Below, piece after piece: positions 1 to 7,780 of a DNA stretch of 57,021 nucleotides; the stretch's first letter is position 1; every line of letters starts with the position of its first letter. This stretch comes from FEN-1073 sp963780865 (GTDB lineage: Bacteria > Chloroflexota > Anaerolineae > Anaerolineales > RBG-16-64-43). The position numbers were made by a program, and so were the translations under genes. Under the pieces are notes generated by a model. The model was given only the letters and a program-made list of their open reading frames with translations. It was not told the DNA's origin and did not search any database. The DNA is taken from NCBI GenBank assembly GCA_963780865.1, contig CAWADT010000021.1, positions 1 to 57,021 on the forward strand. Direction: 5' to 3'.

Positions 1-210
1 TAGCTAGGCACCGAGACTCAGATCGTGTGCATAAACACGGGAAAAAGAGTTGTTGCAATTGCGGAAAAAATTCTAGAAAAGCAATACTATTAAGACCCTG
101 GATGTTTATCAAAAGATTGTTTATTATTGATGAGAGAAATCCAATATTAAGCATTCACGCAGTTATAGGATGATGTAACATATACAACAGTTTAGAGGGA
201 AAAAGTAAGC
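1..210. other. Left-edge stretch, no firm gene
   Basis: No complete gene is visible. Codons 4-93 on the plus strand are open and end in TAA (91-93), with a coding-like tail ending KILEKQYY, but the same frame has TAG at 1-3. This could be the end of an upstream gene with a frame error, or chance. The rest is A+T-rich spacer before the ribosome site of the gene at 211. Confidence 0.3.
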
Positions 211-1089
211 ATGAAGCTATCACTCGGAAAGACATTTCTCCTTATCCTTATTGCCGGACTAGTTCTCCTATCATTGATAATTGCCGGAAACCAGGTTATT
301 CCTGAACCACTGATCGCATTGCGTATATTCTTAGGAATTGTTTTTGTATTATTGATACCGGGTTATGCACTTCAGGCTGCTCTCTTTCCCCAAAGTAAAG
401 ATTTAGATCCCCTGGCAAGATTCGCTTTTTCCTTCGGCCTAAGTATTGCTGTCATGCCCCCTATTATCCTTATAATGAGTGCACTAGGCCTAGGTATACA
501 GGTTTTGCCGATTGTTATCTCACTCACGATCTTTATTCTTATTTGTTCAGCAGTAGCCATTTTCCGCCATCGGCGATTACCCGACAATGAAAAGTCTAGA
601 ATTACTTTATCGCTTAATCTAAAAGGATGGTGGGGGTCACAGGATCACGTATTCCGTTGGCTATATGTTATTCTGGCTGTCTCGCTATTAACCGCAATCG
701 TTTCAGCAGCCGTGGTTTCACAAGAAAAACCAGACGAGCATTTTACGGAATTCTATATCTTAGATTCCAATGGTCTTTCCGAAGACTACCCTCGAGAAGT
801 AACTGCTGGAACCAAAGTCGTTTTTTATCTGGGCATTAATAACCGGGAAGGCAAGTTGAGCCAATATAATATTATAGGCATCCAGGGAGAGCAAAAGGCT
901 TTGGCGACGACAGGACCAATTTCCCTGGCGGATGGCAAAGACTGGGAAGGAACAATAACATTCGAACTAACACAATTGGGAAAAGGACAGGAAGTGGATT
1001 TCCTTCTGGAACGCATCGGTTCCCCTTGGCCATACCGGACCTTGCGAGTGTGGATGAATGTTGTTCCAATAAGTGAAACCATAAAATGA
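211..1089 (+). CDS. DUF1616-family membrane protein
   Basis: A 292-residue membrane protein. Four hydrophobic segments lie at about residues 8-27, 37-58, 70-92 and 96-118, a fifth at about 150-170, and the last ~120 residues are polar and probably outside the membrane. The early segments with a central IPGYALQAALFP stretch fit the DUF1616 family, known from archaea and Chloroflexota and without an assigned function; it often sits near surface-polysaccharide genes (family knowledge). The ATG follows GAGGG by about ten bases. The gene is visibly more A+T-rich than most of the window, which may mean a different origin. Family call fairly sure; function unknown. Confidence 0.75.
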   Translation: MKLSLGKTFLLILIAGLVLLSLIIAGNQVIPEPLIALRIFLGIVFVLLIPGYALQAALFPQSKDLDPLARFAFSFGLSIAVMPPIILIMSALGLGIQVLPIVISLTIFILICSAVAIFRHRRLPDNEKSRITLSLNLKGWWGSQDHVFRWLYVILAVSLLTAIVSAAVVSQEKPDEHFTEFYILDSNGLSEDYPREVTAGTKVVFYLGINNREGKLSQYNIIGIQGEQKALATTGPISLADGKDWEGTITFELTQLGKGQEVDFLLERIGSPWPYRTLRVWMNVVPISETIK

Positions 1090-1282
1090 ATATCATTAGT
1101 GTCTCCTTTGATCGTAGTACGCGAGTAAATACCATGAGAAGATATTTCTTAAAAAAACCATTCTCATCAAATATTAACTCTGGCTTCCCGAAAAGTGCGG
1201 AACACTCTTTAATAACCTGTAATATGATTATCCGCAATGTTTCAATCCAGCAGATAAACTCATCTGTGAGCTGGTCGCTAAA

Positions 1283-2668
1283 GTGAAAAGGTTATTGTTA
1301 CTCAGGGGTGTAATCATCCAACGCTTCTGGGATTATATCGCCCTACCCAACAGACAATACATTATTATTGGTCTGTTCTATTTATTATTAATTTCCTTTG
1401 CCGAGGCTGTTACTACGCTAGTAGAAACACAGGCGGGAATGGTCATGCACGGGATAGTTTTAGTGGTTCTGCTTGTCCATAGCTCATTGATCCATCGCGG
1501 AGTGTTGCGGAGGTTTCTGATTCTCCTGTCACTTGCTCCATTGATCCGTATCCTCAGCCTTTCACTTCCCCTGCAAAAAATCGGTTTGCCTCTCATTTAC
1601 TGGTATCTTGTGATCGGCGTGCTCCTGTTCCTCGCGGCCTTCATCGCCGGCCGGATCACCGACCTGAGCGGCAATCGCATCGGATGGTCCCGGCGGGGGT
1701 GGCCTCTGCAGCTGGCGATCGGGCTGGTCGGGTTCGGTTTGGGGTATATCGAGTATTTGATTCTTAAGCCGGGCCCGTTGGCCACCTACCAGACCTGGGA
1801 GGACGTCGTCATCGCCGGCTTGATCCTGTTGATTTTTACCGGTGTCCTCGAGGAGTATATCTTCCGTGGATTAATGCAGTCGGCTTCCATGCAGGTGATG
1901 GGAAAATTCGGCCTGGTGTACGTGGCGGTGCTGTTTGCCGTATTGCACTTGGGATACCATTCCTTTCCCGACCTTGTCTTCGTACTGGGGGTGGGTTTGT
2001 TTTTTGGCTGGTGCGTATGGAAAACTCATTCCCTCCTCGGTGCCTCTTTGGCGCACGGAATTGCGAATATCAGCCTTTATGTTTTTTTTCCTTTGATGAT
2101 CAGCGCGGGCTCCCTTCCGGTTGCATCCACGGGAGCCGCTTTAACTCAGACACCGACTCCTCCGCCGCCTGCCAATGCGACGCGCACGGCTGTCGTCACG
2201 CCCGCGAGCGGAGACATCACGATCGTCGATAACAATGACGCGGGATTTGTCTTCGTGGGCAGCAATCTGTGGCTGGATGCCATCGATGGATTTAAAGGCA
2301 GTTTCCGATGGACTTACGCCTCTCAAAGCGTCCCGGACGTGGTAGTTACCTGGGTTCCGAGATTTTCCGGATGCGGCCGATACCGCGTGGAAGCATTCAT
2401 TCCTCCGGGAGTCGGACTAACCAAATACGCCAGGTACTTCATCAATTACCGCCAAGGCAACGCCGGGGTGGTAATCAACCAGGATGCACTCCACGGCACC
2501 TGGGCGATGCTTGGCATCTTTGAGTTCGAACCGGGGACTTCGGCCAATATTCGCCTATCCAATGAAACCGGGGAAGATCCGAAATTGCTCCGGTGGATCG
2601 GTTTTGACGCCATCCGATGGATTTTTCAGGGACCTTGCGTATCCGCTACGGCGCCCTCAGCCCGATAA
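1283..2668 (+). CDS. CPBP intramembrane protease with C-terminal golvesin-like carbohydrate-binding domain
   Basis: 461 residues. The N-terminal ~270 residues hold about eight hydrophobic segments with the CPBP/Abi (CAAX-type) signature: E190-E191 and R195 in EEYIFRG, His222 in LHLGYHS and His258 in LAHGIAN, the residues expected at the active site of this glutamic intramembrane protease family. A Thr/Pro-rich linker (about 285-310) leads to residues 314-455, which read like the golvesin C-terminal/Xly carbohydrate-binding-like domain: DNNDAGF at its start, alternating beta-rich stretches, and LSNETGED then FDAIRW near its end. A membrane protease carrying an outward sugar-binding-like module is unusual. 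The GTG start is uncertain, with no clear ribosome site; base composition shifts from A+T-rich to G+C-rich within the gene near 1,560. Confidence 0.75.
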   Translation: MKRLLLLRGVIIQRFWDYIALPNRQYIIIGLFYLLLISFAEAVTTLVETQAGMVMHGIVLVVLLVHSSLIHRGVLRRFLILLSLAPLIRILSLSLPLQKIGLPLIYWYLVIGVLLFLAAFIAGRITDLSGNRIGWSRRGWPLQLAIGLVGFGLGYIEYLILKPGPLATYQTWEDVVIAGLILLIFTGVLEEYIFRGLMQSASMQVMGKFGLVYVAVLFAVLHLGYHSFPDLVFVLGVGLFFGWCVWKTHSLLGASLAHGIANISLYVFFPLMISAGSLPVASTGAALTQTPTPPPPANATRTAVVTPASGDITIVDNNDAGFVFVGSNLWLDAIDGFKGSFRWTYASQSVPDVVVTWVPRFSGCGRYRVEAFIPPGVGLTKYARYFINYRQGNAGVVINQDALHGTWAMLGIFEFEPGTSANIRLSNETGEDPKLLRWIGFDAIRWIFQGPCVSATAPSAR

Positions 2669-2747
2669 TTCTATTCCAGTGTACAATCGTTAATGACCTT
2701 GAACCGGGAATTTGCCGGGCGGTTTAAAAAGCGTCAGGAGGATTCTC

Positions 2748-3770
2748 ATGTCTAGTAGAAGACGCAATTTGATCATTATTGCCGTGATTGTCGTCCTTAT
2801 ACTACTTTGCGTTTGCGCCGCGGTGGGCGCCAGCATGCTGATGAACACCCCGCTTGCGCCGACTCTTCAAAGCAATACCCCGATGGTATTTCCCACCACG
2901 GGAATCACACCCGGTGTCCCCACGGCCACGAAGTTGGCCGTGCCAACCAAGGCTCCCACGGCCACCGCCGGAACAGTTGCGAATTGCGGTGTGACGGGGT
3001 CGGTGAATATCCTGGTCATGGGTGTGGATTCGCCGTTTTCCGACGCCTTCAAGGGCCCGCTCGCGATCCGGCTGGTCAAAGTGGATTTCGGTCAGAAAAC
3101 AGCGAGCGTCTTTCCGTTCCCCAGGGAGTTATTGATTTCCGTCCAAGGCCTGGAGGCGTACGGCATCACCCAGGCCCGCCTCGGGCAGTTGTACCTGATT
3201 GCGAAAAGTAACGCGGGAATGAGCGACGCCGCAGCGACCAATCTATTGGCCCAAAATCTGAACCTAAATTTCGGAGCTTCGACCAACCATTACATTACCG
3301 GGAAAATGTCGACGCTGGCTTCGATTATCGATACAGTCGGTGGTCTGACGCTGAACATCCCCGTAACTTATGATGGAACCCCGTACGGGATGCATTATTT
3401 CCCGGCCGGTCCGTATCATATGAACGGCCTGCTGGCGCTGGAATACGCGATTGCCCCGACTACATTCGATCTCTGGAACGGATTGGACCGTCAGACGTTG
3501 GTCCTGAATACGCTGTTCCAGAGAATCCTTTCCCCGGATGTGATCCCCCAATTGCCAGCGCTTATTCCGCAGTTCCTGCAGGTGGTCACGACCGACCTCA
3601 GCGCGCAGCAGCTTCTGAATCTGGCTTGCATTTCACAGCAGATATCCAGGGACCACGTTGTTTTCTCCGGCGTCGGTCCAGCCGATGTGACGATGGGGGC
3701 GGGCGGAATCCTATACCCGAATTACGACTCCATCCGCGCGAAGGTCAGGCAATATTTAGCCCCGTCTTAG
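2748..3770 (+). CDS. LCP (LytR-CpsA-Psr) family protein
   Basis: 340 residues. LCP enzymes transfer lipid-linked anionic glycans to peptidoglycan or other surface acceptors. One N-terminal membrane segment (about residues 6-27) and a Thr/Pro-rich linker (30-75) precede an LCP domain that begins VNILVMGVDSP and contains IDTVGGLTLNIP, PAGPYHMNG and the LALEYAI region. The usual arginine-rich phosphate-binding positions are only partly recognisable, so activity is not certain. The start at 2748 is chosen over a TTG at 2712 because CAGGAGG lies just upstream. No gene follows on this strand for over 4 kb. Confidence 0.8.
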   Translation: MSSRRRNLIIIAVIVVLILLCVCAAVGASMLMNTPLAPTLQSNTPMVFPTTGITPGVPTATKLAVPTKAPTATAGTVANCGVTGSVNILVMGVDSPFSDAFKGPLAIRLVKVDFGQKTASVFPFPRELLISVQGLEAYGITQARLGQLYLIAKSNAGMSDAAATNLLAQNLNLNFGASTNHYITGKMSTLASIIDTVGGLTLNIPVTYDGTPYGMHYFPAGPYHMNGLLALEYAIAPTTFDLWNGLDRQTLVLNTLFQRILSPDVIPQLPALIPQFLQVVTTDLSAQQLLNLACISQQISRDHVVFSGVGPADVTMGAGGILYPNYDSIRAKVRQYLAPS

Positions 3771-3866
3771 CCGTCGGGATACCCGTCCATCTTTACCGTT
3801 TCTGAATCCATCCGGCGGATTTCTAGCAGGCTGTTGAAAAACGTTGATTTTGTTTTGGCCATATAT

Positions 3867-3927
3867 ACCATCCCCCCTCGTTCCCCCCATTTTCCAATAG
3901 AAAATGGGGGGAGCGAGGGGGGATGGT
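3867..3927. repeat. Long inverted repeat in gene-free stretch 3771-4095
   Basis: Two 28-base arms (3867-3894 and 3900-3927) are complementary with one mismatch around a 5-base loop. C-runs on one arm and G-runs on the other would form a very stable hairpin. There is no clear T-tract, so it looks more like a dispersed palindromic repeat than a simple terminator, though it could block read-through between the convergent genes on either side. Nothing else is seen in 3771-4095. Confidence 0.75.
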
Positions 3928-4095
3928 TTACCACAGAGGAGATGACACTAGTATTAATTGAGTTTTTCAAAATCCTCCTAGTGCAACGGGCTTGGCTAGC
4001 ATGGAACGAAATGGGGATATTGGACGCAAAATGAGCCGATGGAATGAGCGGATGGCGAGTGTATATTTCTTTATTTTAGAGTTTTAATATTTCTA

Positions 4096-4335
4096 TTAGG
4101 ATAGGATCTCGATAACTTTAGAAATAGCAATCAGGACGAAAACAGCAATCAGGGGCCAGATAGCGATATTAAGCGTCCGCTGAAGCCTGAGCATTCTGGC
4201 GTCGGTGGACGCGCTGACTAATTCTTTTTGGATCAACAAGGTGATTAGCACCACCACGCCGATTGCCCCCAAGCTGCCTATCAGCGCAACACTGGTGATG
4301 GATGAAACCGTGGAGGTTGTAACCGTCGAAATCAT
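4096..4335 (-). CDS. Small two-helix membrane protein
   Basis: 79 residues from the ATG at 4335, which has AGAGG six bases upstream; a longer form from 4392 lacks such a site. The first 14 residues are almost all Ser, Thr and Val, followed by a hydrophobic segment (about 15-33), a short polar loop with several Arg and Leu, and a second hydrophobic segment (about 56-74). I recognise no named family; similar short Thr/Val-rich two-helix proteins occur in Chloroflexota (recollection, not checked). It stands alone, convergent with the LCP gene. Confidence 0.5.
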   Translation of the reverse strand: MISTVTTSTVSSITSVALIGSLGAIGVVVLITLLIQKELVSASTDARMLRLQRTLNIAIWPLIAVFVLIAISKVIEILS

Positions 4336-4664
4336 GAAACCTCTGACCCTGTCTTGCGCCAAAAATCCCCTGTTTTCAGGGGAAAAAGACAATTACATAA
4401 TGGTAATTTATTATAAGTGGTTTTATAGCCAATAGCAAGGAGAGTATAAAATTATTCGCGAAGAGCAATTCCAAGCAATGCCCGCACACATCATCAACGT
4501 GTAAAGTGACTTTTTGGCTAATCCAATATATAAAAGGCTCAGACGCAGTCATTTAAGAGGCGAAAAAGAACCGGTGGGCATTATTCCCAGGTTGAGGATC
4601 ATCCACAGAATTAATGTATTTTTTATGCGGCTGGGTTATTCAACGAGGAACGGGAACTCAATAA
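4336..4664. other. Gene-free stretch
   Basis: About 330 bases without a convincing reading frame, lying between the small membrane-protein gene and the terminator of the cupin gene. A+T-rich; presumably holds the promoter of the small gene on the minus strand, but no clear box pair was found. Confidence 0.4.
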
Positions 4665-4694
4665 AAAACCGGCGTGGATTTCCACGCCGGTTTT
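4665..4694 (-). terminator. Rho-independent terminator of the cupin gene
   Basis: Perfect 14-base arms (4665-4678 and 4681-4694) with a two-base loop. Read on the minus strand the stem is followed by a run of T, placing it 27 bases after the cupin stop codon. It is symmetrical enough to work in both directions. Confidence 0.8.
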
Positions 4695-4720
4695 AATAAA
4701 AGGAGCACGTCGAAATTTTT

Positions 4721-5113
4721 TTACTTGTGGTGTTCGAGTTTCTCGGCGGCTTCCGCTTCGGCTTTGGTTTTGTGAACCGTTCCGGCCGGATGATTTGGGG
4801 GCGAGTAGACGGTATAGAGCTTCAACGGTTCGGTTTTGGACACGTTGATCACATTGTGCCAGGTGCCGGCGGGCACGATCGCGGCTTCGCTGTTACGAAC
4901 AATGTGCTCTTCCTTGTTATTGAGGACAAATTTCGCCTCCCCCTGTTCGATCCGGAAGAATTGGTCCACCTTCTCGTGCACTTCGTTACCGATTGCCTCT
5001 CCCGGTTTAAGGGACATCACCACCAATTGGCAGTTTTTCCCTGTAAACAACACCTGGCGGAAATAGTCGTTCTTGAGCGTTTGTTGCTCGATCGGACTAA
5101 AAAAGCCTGCCAT
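4721..5113 (-). CDS. Small cupin-domain protein
   Basis: 130 residues forming a single cupin barrel. The first cupin motif is around residues 37-58 (PGEAIGNEVHEKVDQ ... RIEQGEA) and the second around 77-90 (IVPAGTWHNV), so at least two His and nearby Glu/Gln could bind a metal. The C-terminal ~25 residues (HKTKAEAEAAEKLEHHK) are charged and helical. Single-domain cupins of this kind include isomerases and small-molecule-binding proteins, so no substrate is proposed. AAAGGAGG lies six bases before the ATG, one of the strongest ribosome sites in the window, and the gene has its own terminator, so it is probably monocistronic. Confidence 0.75.
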   Translation of the reverse strand: MAGFFSPIEQQTLKNDYFRQVLFTGKNCQLVVMSLKPGEAIGNEVHEKVDQFFRIEQGEAKFVLNNKEEHIVRNSEAAIVPAGTWHNVINVSKTEPLKLYTVYSPPNHPAGTVHKTKAEAEAAEKLEHHK

Positions 5114-5318
5114 GGGTTACCTCCTTTTTCCATTAATCGGAACAACCGGAATCGTTGATCCGCGTCGCGGATAGTGCCAAAAGATTCTATCAGAATACTG
5201 CCTGTCCGGCGTCAACCGGCGCTGATGATCCTGTGCGGATTTTGGATTGTTCCGTCCTAATATTAACTTGCCGGAGAGGGTATTAAGAATGTTCGAGGAA
5301 AAGCAAAAAAAAAGATAT

Positions 5319-5474
5319 CTACTCAGCCCAACCCAAGCTGGAAGGAATTCCACGGGATTGATGCCCGGTTTTTCTCTCCCTCATCCGGCTTTCGGCCACC
5401 TTCTCCCAGCATACCCCCGCTTCGCGAGGGCAGGCGCTGGGAGAAGGGCGGGATGAGGGGGGAAGGCTGAGTAG
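5319..5474. repeat. Nested imperfect inverted repeat
   Basis: The outer arms CTACTCAGCC (5319-5328) and GGCTGAGTAG (5465-5474) are perfect complements, and inside them the 12-base arms 5399-5410 and 5436-5447 also pair perfectly around a small inner stem. The whole block could fold into one ~155-base structure. It contains CTCTCCC/GGGAGA text typical of dispersed intergenic repeats in this type of genome. No coding function is seen. 5114-5318 holds nothing else recognisable. Confidence 0.65.
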
Positions 5475-5684
5475 TTACTAAAAAAAATGTTTTCCCAAAA
5501 TAGCCCATTCCGGCCTCTCCTTCGCCCGCCCTCTCAGAGCATAGGACAGGCGCGGGCCCGGAATTCCTTCGGGCCAGGCACGGGCCCCGCCTACCGGCCT
5601 TGCTCCTCACCTTCGGTTTGGGGCAAGCGTCCAGCTCGCAATTACTTCGAACCGGGTTCAGGCCGCCCCTGCGCCTTCGGCGCA

Positions 5685-5880
5685 AGGGCAGGGGGAACTC
5701 ACAACATGGCTTATCAGAGAATCTACTAGAGAGTGGCGAGGGTGAGACTTTTTATCCCGAGGGATCTTTTCGGGAGCCCGCCTCCCGGCCTGTCGGCCGG
5801 GATTCCCCGCGCCTTCGGAGAGAGGGCAGGGGGAACTCACAACATGGCTTATCAGAGAATTCTACTTGAGAGTGGCGAGG
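5685..5880. repeat. Direct repeat pair next to tRNA-Met
   Basis: A near-identical stretch occurs at 5685-5741 and 5823-5880 (AGGGCAGGGGGAACTCACAA through GAGTGGCGAGG). The right copy runs seven bases into the tRNA-Met gene, so the left copy includes a duplicate of the tRNA 3' edge. The G+C-rich text between and before them (5475-5822) has no convincing gene. Confidence 0.7.
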
Positions 5881-5944
5881 AATGGAGTTGAACCATCAAC
5901 CAAGGGCTTATGAGTTCCCTGCTCTACCGTTGAGCTACCTCGCC
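5874..5944 (-). tRNA. tRNA-Met (CAT)
   Basis: A 71-base cloverleaf on the minus strand: perfect 7-bp acceptor stem (GGCGAGG/CCTCGCC), D arm GCTC/GAGC, anticodon loop CTCATAA, T arm GATGG-TTCAACT-CCATT. CCA is not encoded. Position 1 pairs with 72, so it is not an initiator; elongator Met is most likely, with a lysidine-modified Ile tRNA possible. The anticodon stem (GGGAA/GCCCT) has two mismatches next to the loop (A30-C40 and A31-G39), which is abnormal. Confidence 0.8.
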
Positions 5945-6028
5945 GTGATCGATTGGGATTTTACCGGGGGCTTTCCGGGCGGTCAAGATTTTTCCGATGA
6001 ACGGATGGTGAAACCCGCTTCCCAAAGT

Positions 6029-6100
6029 GAGCCGTGAGCGACTCGAACGCTCAACCAAGTGCTTAAAAGGCACCTGCTCTGCCACTTGAGCTAACGGCCC
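6029..6100 (-). tRNA. tRNA-Lys (TTT)
   Basis: A 72-base cloverleaf on the minus strand: acceptor GGGCCGT/ACGGCTC with one G-T pair, D arm GCTC/GAGC, anticodon stem GGTGC/GCACT around loop CTTTTAA, T arm GAGCG/CGCTC. CCA is not encoded. It lies upstream of tRNA-Met in the same direction, 84 bases away, after the folate operon. Confidence 0.93.
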
Positions 6101-6187
6101 AGGTCGGCGCATTCTATCATGAGGGAAGATCGGAAGTCAAAGAGAAACAGTATTTTCCATGCGGCGCTTGCTTCGGCAATCCCCGCC

Positions 6188-6832
6188 TCATTCGGTGAGA
6201 TGCGTATGCCCGATATGTGCAAAGAACTCGTTGCGGGTGTTGAGATTCTCCTTGAACGAGCCCCGGACGGCGCTGGTGATCATCCGCGCGTTGGCTTTTT
6301 TCACCCCGCGGATGGCCATGCAAAGGTGCAACGCTTCCACCACGACGCCTACCCCGCGGGGATGCAACGCATCCTCCAAAAACTCTGCAATCTGCTGTGT
6401 CATGCGTTCCTGGAGCTGCAGCCGGCGGGCGAACATCTCCACAATCCGTGGGATCTTGGAAAGACCGATCACCTTTCCGTCGGGAATATAGGCTACATGC
6501 GCCTTTCCCAGAAACGGGAGCAGGTGGTGCTCGCACAGGCTGGCGAAATCGATGTCCCGGATCACCACCATCTGGTCGTAATCAACCGTGAAGACGGCCT
6601 CGTTGATCAATTTCACAGGATCCACATGGTATCCGGCGGTCATTTCCTCGTACATCTTCGCCACCCGCAGCGGAGTGCGCACCAGACCTTCGCGCTTGAC
6701 GTCTTCGCCGATGGATTCCAGGATCGAGCGCACGGAGCATTCGATATCCCCTTCGCAGCCCTGGCTCGCGCGGTCGGAAAGGTCGTCGCGGAAAATGTCG
6801 AACTCGGAGGGATCGGTTTGCATCTTGGGCAT
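6188..6832 (-). CDS. folE: GTP cyclohydrolase I
   Basis: Converts GTP to 7,8-dihydroneopterin triphosphate, the first step of tetrahydrofolate synthesis, in the cytoplasm. 214 residues, usual for the family. The zinc ligands are present: Cys100 and His103 in LCEHHLLPF and Cys171 in HLCMAIRGVKK. An AGGGAGA ribosome site precedes the ATG. It is the last gene of the minus-strand set SDR-folB-folK-folE and starts 41 bases after folK stops, so one transcript is likely. Confidence 0.95.
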   Translation of the reverse strand: MPKMQTDPSEFDIFRDDLSDRASQGCEGDIECSVRSILESIGEDVKREGLVRTPLRVAKMYEEMTAGYHVDPVKLINEAVFTVDYDQMVVIRDIDFASLCEHHLLPFLGKAHVAYIPDGKVIGLSKIPRIVEMFARRLQLQERMTQQIAEFLEDALHPRGVGVVVEALHLCMAIRGVKKANARMITSAVRGSFKENLNTRNEFFAHIGHTHLTE

Positions 6833-6873
6833 GGCGTTCTCCCTGTGGGAAACGGATGGATGTGGTCTGCAGT

Positions 6874-7407
6874 TTATCGCTTCGCGGGCAAGCTGGCGTT
6901 TTGCGCCGGAAGCAGGGAAATCTCTCCGCGCTTGTGGATGGCCTCGTTTCGAAAGCGCCCGGCGATGACCCGCAACGACTCGCCGGTTGCAGGATGAATT
7001 TTATCCGGCGAGATCTCCGCGAGTGGCAACGCGAAATAAGACCGCTTGAGAATATCCGGGTGGGGCAGGCTTCTACCGGAAAAATCCCCCGTCCGGTCGT
7101 CGTACATCGCCAAATCGATATCCATCGTCCGGGGCGCAAATTTATCCGCGCTGCGCACTCGTCCCAGCGATCGTTCGATCGGGGCGAAGATTGCGGAATA
7201 AATTTCCGCCGGGGATTTCGCCGTGCGGATGAGGACGGCCGCATTCCAATAATCCGGCTGGTCCGATCCGTCCGAGGGCGGGGATTGCCACACCGACGAA
7301 ACGGCGAGCAGGGACTCCTTGGCGGCGATCCAATCGACCGCCCGCGGCAAATTCCGTTCCGGCTGGAGGTTGGATCCGAGCAGCAGCCAGGCCAGGTGGT
7401 CAGCCAC
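6874..7407 (-). CDS. folK: 2-amino-4-hydroxy-6-hydroxymethyldihydropteridine pyrophosphokinase
   Basis: Transfers pyrophosphate from ATP to 6-hydroxymethyl-7,8-dihydropterin in folate synthesis. Family motifs in order: LLGSNLQPERN near the start, PRTMDIDLAMYDD in the middle (the Mg-binding Asp pair) and LPHPDILKRSYFALPLAEI after it. The chosen start is GTG at 7407, which overlaps the folB stop by eight bases and gives 177 residues with the strand-1 motif near the N-terminus as in homologues; a longer frame from 7449 would sit inside folB. Translational coupling with folB is likely. Confidence 0.9.
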   Translation of the reverse strand: MADHLAWLLLGSNLQPERNLPRAVDWIAAKESLLAVSSVWQSPPSDGSDQPDYWNAAVLIRTAKSPAEIYSAIFAPIERSLGRVRSADKFAPRTMDIDLAMYDDRTGDFSGRSLPHPDILKRSYFALPLAEISPDKIHPATGESLRVIAGRFRNEAIHKRGEISLLPAQNASLPAKR

Positions 7408-7762
7408 TGCCCGCGCCCCGCTCGATGCTGACGCCCGCCGACCGCGCAAAGCGCAGCGCGCCGGGTTTTTCCACCGTCACGCGCACCCGCTTCACGCGCG
7501 GTTCGCGCAGGCAGAGGGATGCGATCTCCTCGGCGAAGCGCTCCACCAGGTGGAACTGCGCCTCCTCCGCCAGGGCGAGAATTTTTTTCGACACCGTCCG
7601 GTAATTGACCGCGTCCGCGACGTCGTCGGATTGCCCGGGCGCCGACGTGTCGGTTTCCATCACCACGGAGACGAGCACGTCCTGTCGGTCGCGCCGCTCT
7701 TCCTCGCTCACCCCCAGCACGGTTCGAACCAGCAGATCCTTGATGAACAGCGCGTCCGTCAT
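7400..7762 (-). CDS. folB: Dihydroneopterin aldolase
   Basis: Cleaves 7,8-dihydroneopterin to 6-hydroxymethyl-7,8-dihydropterin and glycolaldehyde. 120 residues, normal size. Visible family features: the early GVSEEERRDRQ stretch containing the substrate-binding Glu, the NYRTVSK segment, FHLVERFAEEIA, and the catalytic Lys in VEKPGALRFA. GGGGAGG precedes the ATG, and only 18 bases separate it from the SDR gene upstream. It supplies the substrate of the folK product encoded next. Confidence 0.93.
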   Translation of the reverse strand: MTDALFIKDLLVRTVLGVSEEERRDRQDVLVSVVMETDTSAPGQSDDVADAVNYRTVSKKILALAEEAQFHLVERFAEEIASLCLREPRVKRVRVTVEKPGALRFARSAGVSIERGAGSG

Positions 7763-7780
7763 TCGTCGCCTCCCCGTCGC

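Noticed and set aside
1086..1286. 66-codon frame whose ATG overlaps the DUF1616 stop and whose stop overlaps the CPBP GTG
   Set aside because: The overlaps are tempting, but there is no ribosome site or recognisable domain, the composition looks random, and the GTG it touches is itself uncertain.
5487..5869. Short plus-strand frames in the repeat-rich stretch before tRNA-Met
   Set aside because: They follow repeat text, share segments because of the repeats and have no ribosome site or domain.
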